Notes under the pieces: model-generated
What the model was told of the DNA's origin: nothing
The model's input: only the letters and a program-made list of their open reading frames with translations
Database searches by the model: none
Made by a program: the position numbers and the translations under genes
Shown: positions 1 to 8,920 of the stretch, in pieces
Position numbering within the stretch: position 1 is the first letter of the stretch
Layout of the letters: each line of letters begins with the position of its first letter
Source: Notolepis coatsorum
Taxonomy: Eukaryota; Chordata; Actinopteri; Aulopiformes; Paralepididae
Assembly: GCA_963971535.1 (NCBI GenBank)
Contig: CAXASK010002027.1
Span: forward strand, 16,001-80,000
Direction: 5' to 3'
Length of the DNA stretch: 64,000 bases

Positions 1-1028
1 AGCCTGGGCTGTACCGGACCTCCTGGTCCGGTAGAGTACTGTGCTGTCTTCGGGCGCGGTTCTCCTCCTCTTCCTCTTCGTCTTCAGTTAGGTCATCCAG
101 TGCTTGTAGTCTCTGGTTTAGCCTCTCCACATGATATGCTGCTCCTTCCCGGTTGCTAGGTCTCGCTTGGACCGGTGGGGGGAGGTGGTCTGTGGGGGGT
201 ATAGACCTCGTCTGTTGGTCAAGTTCAGGGTTGTTTACTCGGCTAGGGGATGCCGCCCTGGAGGTGTGTCTAGACGAGTTCCTGGAGCCTCTGGCGGAGG
301 GAGAGGGTGTTGTCCGTCTGATCAGCTGTTCTATTAGTTGCGCTTGCTGTCTGTCGCGCTCTGTGTCCCGTAGAGCACCAGCAGCTGCTCGCTGGCTGTC
401 TGCTCGGTCTCGGGCCACATTCTCTTCCATCTGAATGCGTCTTATTTCCAGGCGTATGTGCTCTTCTTCGCTCCGTTGCTGTATCTGCAATCGATCGCGT
501 TCACCCTGGAGTCTATCGCGTTCAGTAGAGGCTTTCAGGCTGACGAGGAATGCCTGCTGTAGGGTCCTCTCTGCCTCGCTGGGAGAAGGCGGTTGTATAG
601 GGGAGCCTTCCCTCGGGGTACTCCTTGCGGAGCCTTGGAGCTCTATCTCCACGGTGCTCTCCCCGTCTTCTTCCGTGCCGAGTTCTCTCTCGGTAGCGTT
701 GTATTCCTCCCGGGACTCATCGGGGACTACTTCTTCAGTACTGGCGGGGTGTGAAGTCATGTCTGGTTCCCACTGGTCCCCACCGTGAACTTCAGTCAGT
801 TACATTAGAGCCCGTAGGGGCCTCTATGGTCGGGGTAGTCTGGGCGTTGGGGTTAGACATACTTTTACTTTCTAGTTTTACCGCGTTTACTGTTAGTAGA
901 AGACTAGGTTGTTGACTGACAGCGTAAGCCTCTAAGTACTGAGGGAGCCGTCGTTCGCGCTGCGGGCGTTGGTTAGGAGGATCGTTTCGTGGAGTGTTCA
1001 TCATAGGCCATTTCAATATTAATAACAC
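1..1028 (-). pseudogene. Gag-like ORF of an LTR element, frameshifted, partial
   Basis: On the minus strand an open frame runs from about 1028 to a TGA at 792-794, and a second frame is open from 796 to position 1, about 260 codons without a stop. The first part carries an R-x-RRLPQYLEAY-like motif of the kind seen near the start of retrotransposon Gag proteins. The second part is highly charged, with repeated ERDRLQ-type heptads (roughly 300-540) that should form a coiled coil, then S/R-rich and E-rich stretches. The frames join at a tandem ACTGACTG (about 787-796); one ACTG less would make a single frame, so this looks like a 4-bp duplication frameshift. It lies downstream of an LTR on the same strand. 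No zinc knuckle or protease is visible before the window ends. The Gag assignment is inference. Confidence 0.5.
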
Positions 1029-1220
1029 TATATTAATATTACACTAATTACCATCCGGCTCGAAGGACCAATTGTAACTGAGGGGTACAATTCCCTGACT
1101 GTATTACTAGATATGATACTTACTACCACTACCTTTGTACTTAATATTCGGCCACCCAGTACACGGCATAAATATATTATCATGAACACTCTCACGTAGA
1201 TGAAACGGATCCAACACAAA

Positions 1221-2506
1221 TGTACGAATTAGAAACAGGTCTTTATTTCCTACACAGCGATGGTGTGTAGAATAAGCACTTAATCACTTAATTACATTTA
1301 TGAATTGAAATAGTATGCACTTTTATGGCAAGGAGTATTCGTCGGTATATCAATAGATAATGTCCAATCTCTGAAGGCGCAGGTGGTAAATATACGACCT
1401 GGAATAGTTAAGGAATAACAGCAATGATACTTTAATGATTATAGGCTGGATACACTAGAGGGGGTTAATCCGGTCGCTTGTAAGCCGACAGGAGTAGGAG
1501 GGGGGGGGGGTAGAATCCAGCTGCCTCGTCCGGCCAAGGGTATCCCAGGTGAACCCACTGTAGTGCCGTTCAATGCGCCGGCGATCCTTGAACCACAGAT
1601 GAAAGCAGGTGGACTCTTTGTGGGCCGGCTCTCTCCGGTCCACGGGGGAGAGATGTGGAGAGACCTCGTCTTGCAGAGCGTCTCCTCACCTTGCGTCCTC
1701 TCCAGGGGGGGGGGGTTCCAACACACGGTAGTGTCGGGGGTCTTTATCCATAGAATAATCAAAGTATCCAAAGCATAATCCGTGCCTGGGAAGGCGGGCT
1801 GTCGTCGGTAGAATAATCCGGTATACAGGTCCACTCGCTCGTCGGCTCTGGGGCTCCTCGGGTGCAGCTTCACATAGGGTCAACCACCCTGGGTAAGCAG
1901 CCAGTTCTCTGCCCGAAACGATGGGGTACTGACTACGGTAGTATTCTCACCGCACGAAGCACTATATATTAACAGACTATTATTAGCTTAATAGACTACG
2001 TCCAACTCGACGATATAGTGCCAAATATGACTATTCAAATATTAATATACACGATGTCTCAATACCGATGGTAGGCCGAACTTGGCCTTACTCCCACACG
2101 TGGCATCGCGGGGAGGCTTTACGTCTGTGACTCTATTGGAGGGTAAGAAACTGGACTGAAAAGAAAGTCCTACTTTAGTAGCGCAGTATATATACGCACT
2201 ATGAACAAATAGTCCCATTAGTGGTGCGGTAGCCAAATTCCTACGCGGAACTAGGACTTGTTCGTACATGTCGAGCGGTACGTTTGAACTGGGTCTGAGG
2301 GGTATGGCAGCCTGGCACCAAGGTCTCGACCAATAGTAGAATGGAGACTATTATGGGATGTTCAGTAGGCTAGAATGGATATTCAATGCATATTGTACAA
2401 GGAATATACAAGGGATATCAGGGAATATTAGAGAATATACAAATACAATTAAATATATATATATAAATAAATATATATATTCGGTTTAATCTGGCCCTTC
2501 ACAACA
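1221..2506 (-). repeat. LTR of the minus-strand element (copy b)
   Basis: Read on the minus strand this begins TGTTGTGAAGGG at 2506 and ends ...TTCGTACA at 1221, giving TG...CA ends. An AATAAA lies near 1240, close to the 3' end as expected for an R region. It shares its start (the block around GGGYCAGATTAAACCGAATA) and many internal blocks with the adjacent copy at 2507-3556. It precedes the gag-like frame by about 190 bp. Boundaries are inferred from the repeat comparison and from the TG/CA ends. Confidence 0.55.
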
Positions 2507-3556
2507 ATAGTATTTATTAGCAGCAATGATAGTACATAATATACTTTACTTAAGATGCGCTTATAAGGCAAAGGAATGTGCGTAAGCAAATCAATAACGT
2601 ATGTCCATTCTCATATTACGCAGGAGATAATAATACAACCTGAATCGTAGGAATTATATCTATGGTACTCTAGTAAGGTAGCGGGAGATAATAGTAGGGG
2701 TTCCCACCGGTTGTAAGCCAGCAGGGGGAGGAAATGTTTGAATGCAAAGTCTGGATCAACGGGGACTCAATAAGCTCCTGCTATGGGAGGCGATATATTA
2801 CTCCCTTGATCGGCAGACGAAAGCAGCAGCTGTAATCCCAGTATGCGTGCAGCATAGGTGAAAGCCGGCCAGCCTCTCCAAGAGACGGGCTCGAGTGATG
2901 TTCCTCACGGGTAGATCCCACACAGTAGTGGGTGTAGACGATTCTCCTCCGCTCCAACATCCACAGGACCAAAGCAATAATCCAGCTGGAAAGGGCTCTG
3001 CATTCACCGGTGTAGATTCTCCGGTGCGCGGTACTTCACATTAACTAGGTCGAACTTGACGTTATTCCACTAAGCTCTGACACTTTACTATCCTATTTGC
3101 ACGCGGTTATAAGTGCTCTATTTAGATGCACGGTTGCTCACTTCACTTGGTCGTTGACTCGTGATGAAGGCTTTACTAGTAAGGAGCGAACGATACGTTG
3201 AACGAACGTATTAGGATAAGACAAGACTACTGCTGTATCCACCTGCGACGTATTTATACGTACGGTGAATAATCTAGTGCCAACCTTATTTCTGTCTCGT
3301 ATTCCTGGGCAAAGCCGGGCATGTACAGACATGTCTTAGCGGTGACTTTGAACTAGACTCTGGGGGTATGGCAATGGCGCCTAAGAGACCGCTGTCCAAT
3401 AGGAGAACGAAATATTATGGTCTGTACTAGGTTAAAGGGATATTCCGTGTATATGTACAAAGAATACACAAGGGATATCAGACGATATACAAATAGTATA
3501 CATGGGATCTCAAGCAATAAATATATATATTCGGTTTAATCTGACCCTTTGTTACA
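2507..3556 (-). repeat. Second, truncated LTR (copy a) in tandem
   Basis: Minus strand, starting TGTAACAAAGGG at 3556. It aligns block by block with the neighbouring LTR: shared AT-rich start, the GGTATGGCA...CCAATAG block, the TTGTAAGCC block and the AATAAA. It is diverged at many positions, so the copies are not a recent duplication. It stops just after AATAAATACTAT and lacks the last ~60 bp (U5 side) of copy b. The arrangement is therefore a U3/R-like piece directly joined to a full LTR. Confidence 0.5.
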
Positions 3557-3579
3557 CCTACAGTTCGGTCGGGGCGCCT

Positions 3580-4126
3580 GCTAAGCTAAGAAAGTGTCCT
3601 GAGCAGTGAAATGAAAAAAATCTGCTCCTTTTTCTACATCTGGGAAAAACAGAGGCCATACTCTTTGGGTCAAACGCCAACCTAAAGAAATCCCAGGGTT
3701 TTAAAATTAGAGTAGGTGAAAACATTATTGAGGATAAAGAGGAGGTCACCTACCTGGGCTTTATTTTAAATAACAAACTTTCTAACGAAAAAATGGCACA
3801 AAAAGTTATTACTAAGGTCAATCAAAAAACCAAATTTTTATTTAGAATTTCCTCGTTCATAAATAGGAACGCTCTGAGGACCCTAGCTGGAGCCCTCATC
3901 CAATGTCACTTTGACTATGCTTGCACTTCATGGTACAGCAACATATCAAAACAAATGAAGACAAAGCTCCAGACCTCCCAAAACAAACTAGTGAGACTCC
4001 TGCACAACCTTCACTTTAGGACTCACCTAACGCCAGCCCACTTTAGCAGGCTGGGATGGCTTAGGGTTGAAGAAAGAGTACACCAGCTTAAAATGCTACT
4101 GGTTTTTAAAGTACTTTATACAACGG
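3580..4126 (+). pseudogene. LINE reverse transcriptase, C-terminal part (CR1/Rex-like), segment 1
   Basis: The frame shows the region after the RT catalytic motif: KTEAILFG, then YLGFILNN, then SFINRNALRTLAGALIQCHFDYACTSWY and LQTSQNKLVRLLHNL. This order is typical of the RT thumb and C-terminal region of CR1/L2/Rex-clade non-LTR retrotransposons. The YADD active site lies upstream and is missing, so the copy is 5'-truncated. After about 4126 the protein stops resembling the family; the continuation (VPKYLVNYFNK...) appears at 5419, so about 1.3 kb has been inserted. Part of the frame is an open ORF from 3793 to 4293, but its last 55 codons are insert-derived. Confidence 0.7.
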
Positions 4127-4500
4127 CATGCAAATTTCTCGATTCTGATTGGCCATTTACACGTCTTTATTGGCAACAATCCACGGTCCTGGGCTCAGGA
4201 CCCGCCCACAACCGAATCACATATCACTCCCCGGCTCACTCCGGGAGAAAACAAGATCGCGGACAACAAATGGTTATGTTGAAAGCACCATAACGACTAA
4301 ATATGAAGCGATTCTGTCAAGGGGAATGTGTTAGTCCTTTAAACAATGTTGGATGATGTAATTGATGGGTCTTGAGTCAATCTAGAACAAAAGAAAAATC
4401 GCGGATTGATTGATTGATTAATTGATTGATTTAAATTTCTTCCTTCCTACTTTCTACTGACTGCAGCGTTCTCTCTCACACTGTCCGACGCTGGCGTACC

Positions 4501-4514
4501 CACAAACACACACA

Positions 4515-4563
<49 letters not shown>

Positions 4564-4599
4564 ACACACGCACGCACACACACACACACACACACTGTG

Positions 4600-4657
<58 letters not shown>

Positions 4658-4658
4658 C
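4501..4658. repeat. (CA)n microsatellite
   Basis: About 155 bp of CA dinucleotide repeat with scattered TA, CG and TGTGA interruptions. The cysteine/valine-only reading frames across it are artefacts of the repeat. Confidence 0.95.
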
Positions 4659-4904
4659 TGTCTGCAACAGCGGGGGAGTCAGACTGAGAGAGAAGCAGCG
4701 CTGTTTTAAGTGAGCATGGTCTATTGAATTGATTGATTGGTTGATTGCTAATTTTATTACTGTACCCCTGGTTTCCAACTGGTTAAGTTTAGGCTAAAAG
4801 AAATAAATAAAAAAATAGGGCGAAGAAAACGTTTTTTTCCTATAGGGCAAAGAAAACGTTTTAATTTGTTTTACCTACTTTATATAGAAGCATCTAAGAA
4901 TGAA

Positions 4905-5006
4905 GTTCTATGGAAAGTAGGTCTGCATTCCCTTAACAATTGTGTGTATTGAGCCGTACTGTATTGTACCCATTCTGCATCTGGTAATAAAATTTTCAAT
5001 CAATCA
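4905..5006 (+). mobile_element. LINE 3' end with (TCAA)n-type tail
   Basis: The block CTTAACAATTGTGTGTATTG, then a GTACTGTATTGTACCCATTCTGC stretch, then TAATAAAATTTTCAATCAATCA ends in a short TCAA tail. The same 3' end occurs at 38240-38400 (plus strand) and in reverse at 55757-56045, so this is a fragment of one dispersed CR1-like LINE family. Confidence 0.65.
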
Positions 5007-5166
5007 TTCCAATAATACACAGTTGGATGTGTTAGTTGGTTGGATGCACTTCAAGCTGCTTCCACATGAGGCAACTTCTCTCAATCATTCCAATAATACA
5101 CAGTTGGATGTGTTAGTTTGGTTGGATGCACTTCAAGCTGCTTCCACATGGAGGCAACTTGTCTTT
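5001..5166. repeat. 83-bp tandem duplication
   Basis: Two head-to-tail copies start with CAATCATTCCAATAATACAC and run through ...TTCCACATG(G)AGGCAACTT. They differ by only a few bases. Confidence 0.85.
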
Positions 5167-5305
5167 TTTGTAGTTGTGGGAACTACTTTTTCTGGCGGAT
5201 GGTTTTTTCAATACATCTTCGATTAATGTGTGTTTATTGTATAGAAATAAGGTTGGATGAATCTGGCAGTTGTATAAAAGCTTTACACCACTTGTAGTCG
5301 TGATT

Positions 5306-5398
5306 TGTAACCAATAAACCATGCCTAGGGGGGTCTAACGACCCTCGGCTGCGCCTCGGGCCTAACGACCACCCCTAGGCATGGTTTATTGGTCACAA
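5306..5398. repeat. Hairpin with ~24-bp near-perfect arms
   Basis: ACCAATAAACCATGCCTAGGGG at the left is matched by its reverse complement CCCCTAGGCATGGTTTATTGGT at the right, with about 40 bp between. Weaker complementarity continues outward (the TTGTGATTTG/CACAAACCAC regions). The loop is itself repetitive, with TAACGACC occurring twice. Confidence 0.85.
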
Positions 5399-5418
5399 AC
5401 CACTCCTGCGCGTGATGT

Positions 5419-6032
5419 AATGCTTAAAAAAGAAACGGTCCCCAAGTACCTAGTCAATTATTTTAATAAAGTAGGAGATGTCCACAAACACGCCACAAGA
5501 GGAAGCCCCACGGACCTGGTCCCGCCGAGAGTCAGGACATGCATGGGGAAAGATGCATTTTTTTACTCTGCTACGGTAATGTGGAATGCCCTGCCAACAT
5601 TTTTAAAACTCCTGAACTCCCCTCTCGGATTTAAATCCGCCCTAAAAACATGGCTCAGCAGCAACTCAAATTGGTCTTAAAATGTTTTTTTTATCTCTTT
5701 TATCATAACTTGGCTTTTATTTCTTTTATCATGAGTTGCTTTTAAGGGTTTGCGGATTTTATTTTAACATTAGGTAACTGTATGAGTTGTCAGGTTAGGT
5801 GTTTTTAAATTTTTTTTTTAGAATGTGTCCTCTCAGTGTACATGTCCATTTGTGTTTCTGTGCCTTTTTATGTTCCATGTATGGACCACAATGGAAACAA
5901 GCCTTGGCTTTATTGTGTTTTATCCATTTTTGACCTGCGTTATTGACACTGTTATTGTCTTGTCTTTTAAAATGTTTTTTTTTGTCATACGATTTGTGTC
6001 AAAATAAAGTATTCAATTCAATTCAATTCAAA
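5419..6032 (+). pseudogene. LINE RT C-terminus segment 2 and 3' UTR with (ATTCA)n tail
   Basis: Codons from about 5419 to 5680 give VPKYLVNYFNKV... followed by the hallmark C-terminal block TVMWNALPTFLK and a basic end, TWLSSN. This is the continuation of the RT segment that stops at 4126. A 3' UTR of about 330 bp follows, with AATAAA at about 6004 and a terminal ATTCAATTCAATTCAA microsatellite, the usual 3' tail of this LINE clade. Confidence 0.7.
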
Positions 6033-6310
6033 AGCGCGGATAGGACTTGAGTGGGATAGTGTGATCCTTCCACACGCTACGCCCTCTCAATGAGAATCCG
6101 CGCTGCCAGGTGAAAAGAAGCGGTTGATTGGCTGGACGTGTGTCGGAGGAAGCACGTGATAGCCTCCACTCTCCCAGACCGACTGTGGGGGGTAAGTGCG
6201 CAGCGACCAGGAAAGGGATTGGGAATTGGCATAACGACTAACATTGGGATGGGAGAAAATCGGTGGAAAATGGAGGGGGAAAAAGATCAATAAAAAAAAA
6301 TATATATATA
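6033..6310 (+). repeat. SINE-like short interspersed repeat
   Basis: A discrete block of about 270 bp containing TTGGCTGGACGTGTGTCGGA, GGAAGCACGTG, GGGAATTGGCATAACGACTA and ending in an A-rich/AT tail (GATCAATAAAAAAAAATATA). The internal motifs are of a short repeat recurrent in fish DNA. I could not identify a clear A or B box, so the SINE label is tentative. Confidence 0.4.
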
Positions 6311-6829
6311 ATAGTGTTAATAATAGTGTTAATTATGCATTCCCCTCACAATCCCCCCTTAAACACTTATTTAATATAGCACATTATTATCACACACATA
6401 ATATTCCTATAACTAAACGTCTTCCACTCCTGTAAACTTTTATAACAATCAGATGACCGAGCCACGAGGTAAAGATATAGGTTTTAAGGTGAAAAGAAAC
6501 CTCTTTTTTGTAGGCAACTCTAACGAAACGTTTGGCGAGCTGCCTGTATAAAGCTTCGGTCATTACTGATCACATGACATGTAATTTTTCAAGTATAATA
6601 CACTTCTCTGAAAGACTCTTTTTCAAAACACGGATTTACACATCCCAAACTATATATATATATTTTCAAACGCCTCTCAATTTATTACTGAAAGTTATTA
6701 TTGTTCACTCTTATGCAAGCTATTTCCATTGATTATTTATCAAGGTTAAAATCCTAATTCTTAACCTGGCATCTAAAAAATGCTCTTCCACTGTGGTTTC
6801 AAACGTCTTTACTCTTCTCCCAGTTGGTC
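6311..6829. other. AT-rich DNA without recognised feature
   Basis: Contains short AT runs and one minus-strand TATAAAAG near 6437. No coding region, RNA gene or repeat boundary can be supported. It may belong to the 3' LTR or 3' flank of the ERV to its right. Confidence 0.4.
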
Positions 6830-7279
6830 TTACTCATTCAGCGCCGCCCTCAGGAGTAGGAGATATCCTGCTCCCTCCTGGTTCTCAGCTCTCTCCTGGT
6901 TCTCAGCTCTCTCCTGCTTCTCAGCTCTCTCCTGCTTCTCAGCTCTCTCCTGCTCCGTCCCTCCTTCTCCTGGATCTCGTTTTTCCCCCATCTCATCTGG
7001 TGTGTCGAGAGAATCGAGGCTTCTCGTCGTCAGCTGCTCTCCCTCCCGGAAACGGAGTACCGGTGGACTGCATGTCCCACAGCTGCAACGCGATCCTGGA
7101 CCCCTCCTTCTCCCCAGATCCCTCAGTGGGTGGACATCATATCTTGATCGGGCATGCCGTCGTTGGGATCCTCCCATCCCTCCCGACAGCATTCTCTGCA
7201 AGGCCGACATCATTTCTATGGCAGTCAGCTGTGTCCTTGGACTCAAGTAGACTCCTTGCTCTCTCTGCGTCGGTCTCAT
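6830..7279 (-). CDS. Unassigned 149-codon ORF with six-residue repeats
   Basis: This minus-strand ATG frame of 149 codons has a TATAAAT about 45 bp upstream (rc near 7325). Its C-terminal third is an in-frame tandem repeat of EKQERA/ENQERA encoded by an 18-bp unit. The composition (R, E, G, Q) resembles disordered or coiled Gag-like regions, but no domain is recognised. It may instead be non-coding DNA inside an LTR, because a purine-rich tract that could be the ERV polypurine tract lies just upstream at 7376-7390. I would treat it as a doubtful coding region. Confidence 0.25.
   Translation of the reverse strand: MRPTQREQGVYLSPRTQLTAIEMMSALQRMLSGGMGGSQRRHARSRYDVHPLRDLGRRRGPGSRCSCGTCSPPVLRFREGEQLTTRSLDSLDTPDEMGEKRDPGEGGTEQERAEKQERAEKQERAENQERAENQEGAGYLLLLRAALNE
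6886..6962. repeat. 18-bp minisatellite, about 4 copies
   Basis: Four consecutive units of G(G/C)TTCTCAGCTCTCTCCT. Because 18 is a multiple of three, the minus-strand frame stays open across them. Confidence 0.9.
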
Positions 7280-7491
7280 TCTTCTTCAATCCAAGTGCTC
7301 AACTTGTGGACCCTGCAGTGGTAATTTATACACTTTAACTGGCATTATTCCATATTAGATCATACTTCACAACAACCCCTCCCTGGTTTTCAGCTTATCA
7401 GTAAAAACACATGTGTTGGCTCTTTGACAGGCCTCTCAGCTTGCGTAGACAGTCATAATGACACACTGCACAAAACACATAATGGCCCTTA
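7280..7491 (-). other. ERV 3' flank: probable polypurine tract and start of 3' LTR
   Basis: On the minus strand, the sequence past the Gypsy insertion reaches CCAGGGAGGGG (about 7378-7388). This is directly followed by TTGTTGTGAAGTATG and, about 45 bp later, a TATAAAT. A purine tract followed by a TG start and a TATA box is the layout expected at the PPT/3' LTR junction of the ERV whose env tail ends at 16397. Because the Gypsy element (7492-16215) was inserted here, the ERV 3' end resumes at 7491. The far LTR end is not resolved. Confidence 0.35.
7488..7491. repeat. Target-site duplication CTTA (left) of the Gypsy element
   Basis: CTTA immediately precedes the left LTR and CTTA (16216-16219) immediately follows the right LTR. 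This defines the insertion precisely. Confidence 0.8.
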
Positions 7492-7782
7492 TGTAACCAG
7501 GTCAATTGGACATTGATTATTATTATTATTATTGGGGTTTGAAATGTCACCAAATCCTGTTTATTATTTTATTAAGGATTGAAATGTTATTAAATCCTGT
7601 TTACAAATGTTTAATGTTTACAATTGTTTATTATTTCTTTATACCAAAGGCACTTTTATTTGAACGTAACTTAAGAAAGTTCACGGTCAAGAGCTTTACT
7701 TCCGGTTCACTAGACCAGTTCATTGTCTAGCGAGTACTTTTCCGGTTCTAGTCACTTCGCGGCAGAGCACTCAACCTGAGAG

Positions 7783-7969
7783 GTACGTTGTCCGTTTGGC
7801 GTGCAGCACCTTGTGTCTTATTATGTCGTATATATTCAGAACAAGAACTGAATGGTTATTATTATTATTAATGATAGCTTGATATTGTTGTTGCAAATTG
7901 TATGGTTAGTTAGAGGCACAATTAGATATTTTAGTTGGTCACAGATAGTAAATTCAATGTTCTTTGCAG
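7783..7969 (+). other. Intron-like segment inside the LTR
   Basis: A 187-bp segment begins GTACGT after ...CCTGAGAG and ends TTCTTTGCAG before GCAGACTTGG, which are good donor and acceptor sequences. The downstream LTR copy at 8186-8296 contains CCTGAGAG joined directly to GCAGACTTGG. The second leader copy thus looks like a reverse-transcribed spliced RNA. The same arrangement occurs in the 3' LTR at 15583-15769. Confidence 0.8.
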
Positions 7970-8185
7970 GCAGACTTGGGCTATTGTCGACAGGGATTGT
8001 ACAGTGACGCTATTCTTTTGTGGTGCTTCTATCAACCATTTGATACAGGTATGTGTGTTTCTGAGATGTAAATGTATTGTTTTATATTTGGTTGTACAGT
8101 AATTCATGTTATTCACGTTAGCATGTTAAGATGTGGCTAGCTAAAAACCATGCGGTCAACGTAGTGACGTCGCCGGTTTTGCGTG

Positions 8186-8296
8186 CACTTCGCGCCAGAG
8201 CACTCAACCTGAGAGGCAGACTTGGGCTATTGTCGACAGGGATTGTACAGTGACGCTATTCTTTTGTGGTGCTTCTATCAACCATTTGATACAGGT
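8186..8296 (+). repeat. Spliced copy of the leader within the LTR
   Basis: CACTTCGCGCCAGAGCACTC...GATACAG repeats exon 1 (7753-7782) plus exon 2 (7970-8048) of the upstream copy with nothing in between. After ...GATACAG the upstream copy continues with a donor-like GTATGT, while this copy continues GTGGCTTCC..., consistent with a second splice to a third exon. The LTR polyadenylation signal follows. Confidence 0.85.
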
Positions 8297-8416
8297 GGCT
8301 TCCATTGCAAGACCATCCAATAAAAGATTGAACAGTGTTCACGTGTGCCGACTCATCCCTCTCACACAAAGAACACAACGCAAGAAAAGAGTACACACAG
8401 AGAACATCCGTTACAG

Positions 8417-8434
8417 TGGTACCGTTCGACCCGG
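8417..8434 (+). promoter_or_regulatory. Putative primer-binding site
   Basis: TGGTACCGTTCGACCC starts one base after the 5' LTR, the usual PBS position. Its reverse complement ends in CCA and carries a TCGAAC-type T-loop motif, as a tRNA 3' end should. The specific tRNA is not assigned. Confidence 0.5.
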
Positions 8435-8920
8435 ATCCGGATAAAGAACCTTCGCCAGGATCGTTCGCCAGGGAAGCTGCAGTTCCAAAGTCAACCCGCC
8501 CTCATCATTGGTGAGACGCTGCCCTCTAGTGGCGGGTGATAAACTCTTCACACAGGTGTCCTCACAATCAACACAGCCCTCATCATTGGTGAGACGCTGC
8601 CATCTAGTGGCCGGTGGAAAGAACTTCACCCTACGTGGCTTCAAATACAGTGAAGGTATGTCACAGCCACAGGCCACTGTTTTGTAAATTGTGAATAAAG
8701 ACAATTAAAGAGGACAATGAACTTGTGAAGAAGAAAAAAAGACATGAAGATGAGGATGCCAGTGAATGTGTAAAAGACATTTAGGTATTCATTTAATTGG
8801 TTAATCTCTTATGCAATTTCATTCCTATTAATTTTTTTATTTTATTTTAATTTTTTTTTCTACTACAGTAATTAATTTCTTTTCTGTTAAGCCAAAGCAC
8901 CTAAGGGTGAAAGTAGGACA
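8435..8920 (+). other. 5' leader of the Gypsy element
   Basis: Non-coding leader. A ~43-bp unit (GCCCTCATCATTGGTGAGAC...CTAGTGG) occurs twice, at about 8498 and 8576. Just before the gag ATG lies GCCAAAGCACCTAAGGGT, an 18-bp sequence that recurs inside the pol frame at about 10377-10394. Confidence 0.6.

Larger units (their letters stand above)
4127..5418. other. Insert splitting the LINE: mosaic of short repeats
   Basis: This stretch separates the two LINE halves. I see TGATTGATTGAT-type LINE tail fragments near 4404-4435 and 4720-4747, a (CA)n microsatellite, a plus-strand LINE 3' end, an 83-bp tandem duplication and a 24-bp hairpin (each listed separately). No coding region is supported. 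The element or elements that made the insertion are not identified. Confidence 0.5.
7492..8415 (+). repeat. 5' LTR of Ty3/Gypsy-type element
   Basis: 924 bp, TGTAACC...GTTACA, matching 15292-16215 with two differences found by eye (7551 and 7762). It has an AATAAA at about 8319. It has an unusual internal make-up: a leader segment interrupted by an intron-like GT...AG block (7783-7969), and downstream a second copy of the same leader with exactly that block missing (from about 8186). TSD of CTTA on both sides. Confidence 0.95.

Noticed and set aside
4447-4778. ORFs of cysteine/valine repeats
   Set aside because: They translate the (CA)n microsatellite and have no other coding content.
6830-7279. 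Firm gag assignment for the EKQERA-repeat ORF
   Set aside because: No capsid or zinc-knuckle motif and possible overlap with an LTR; kept only as an unassigned ORF.
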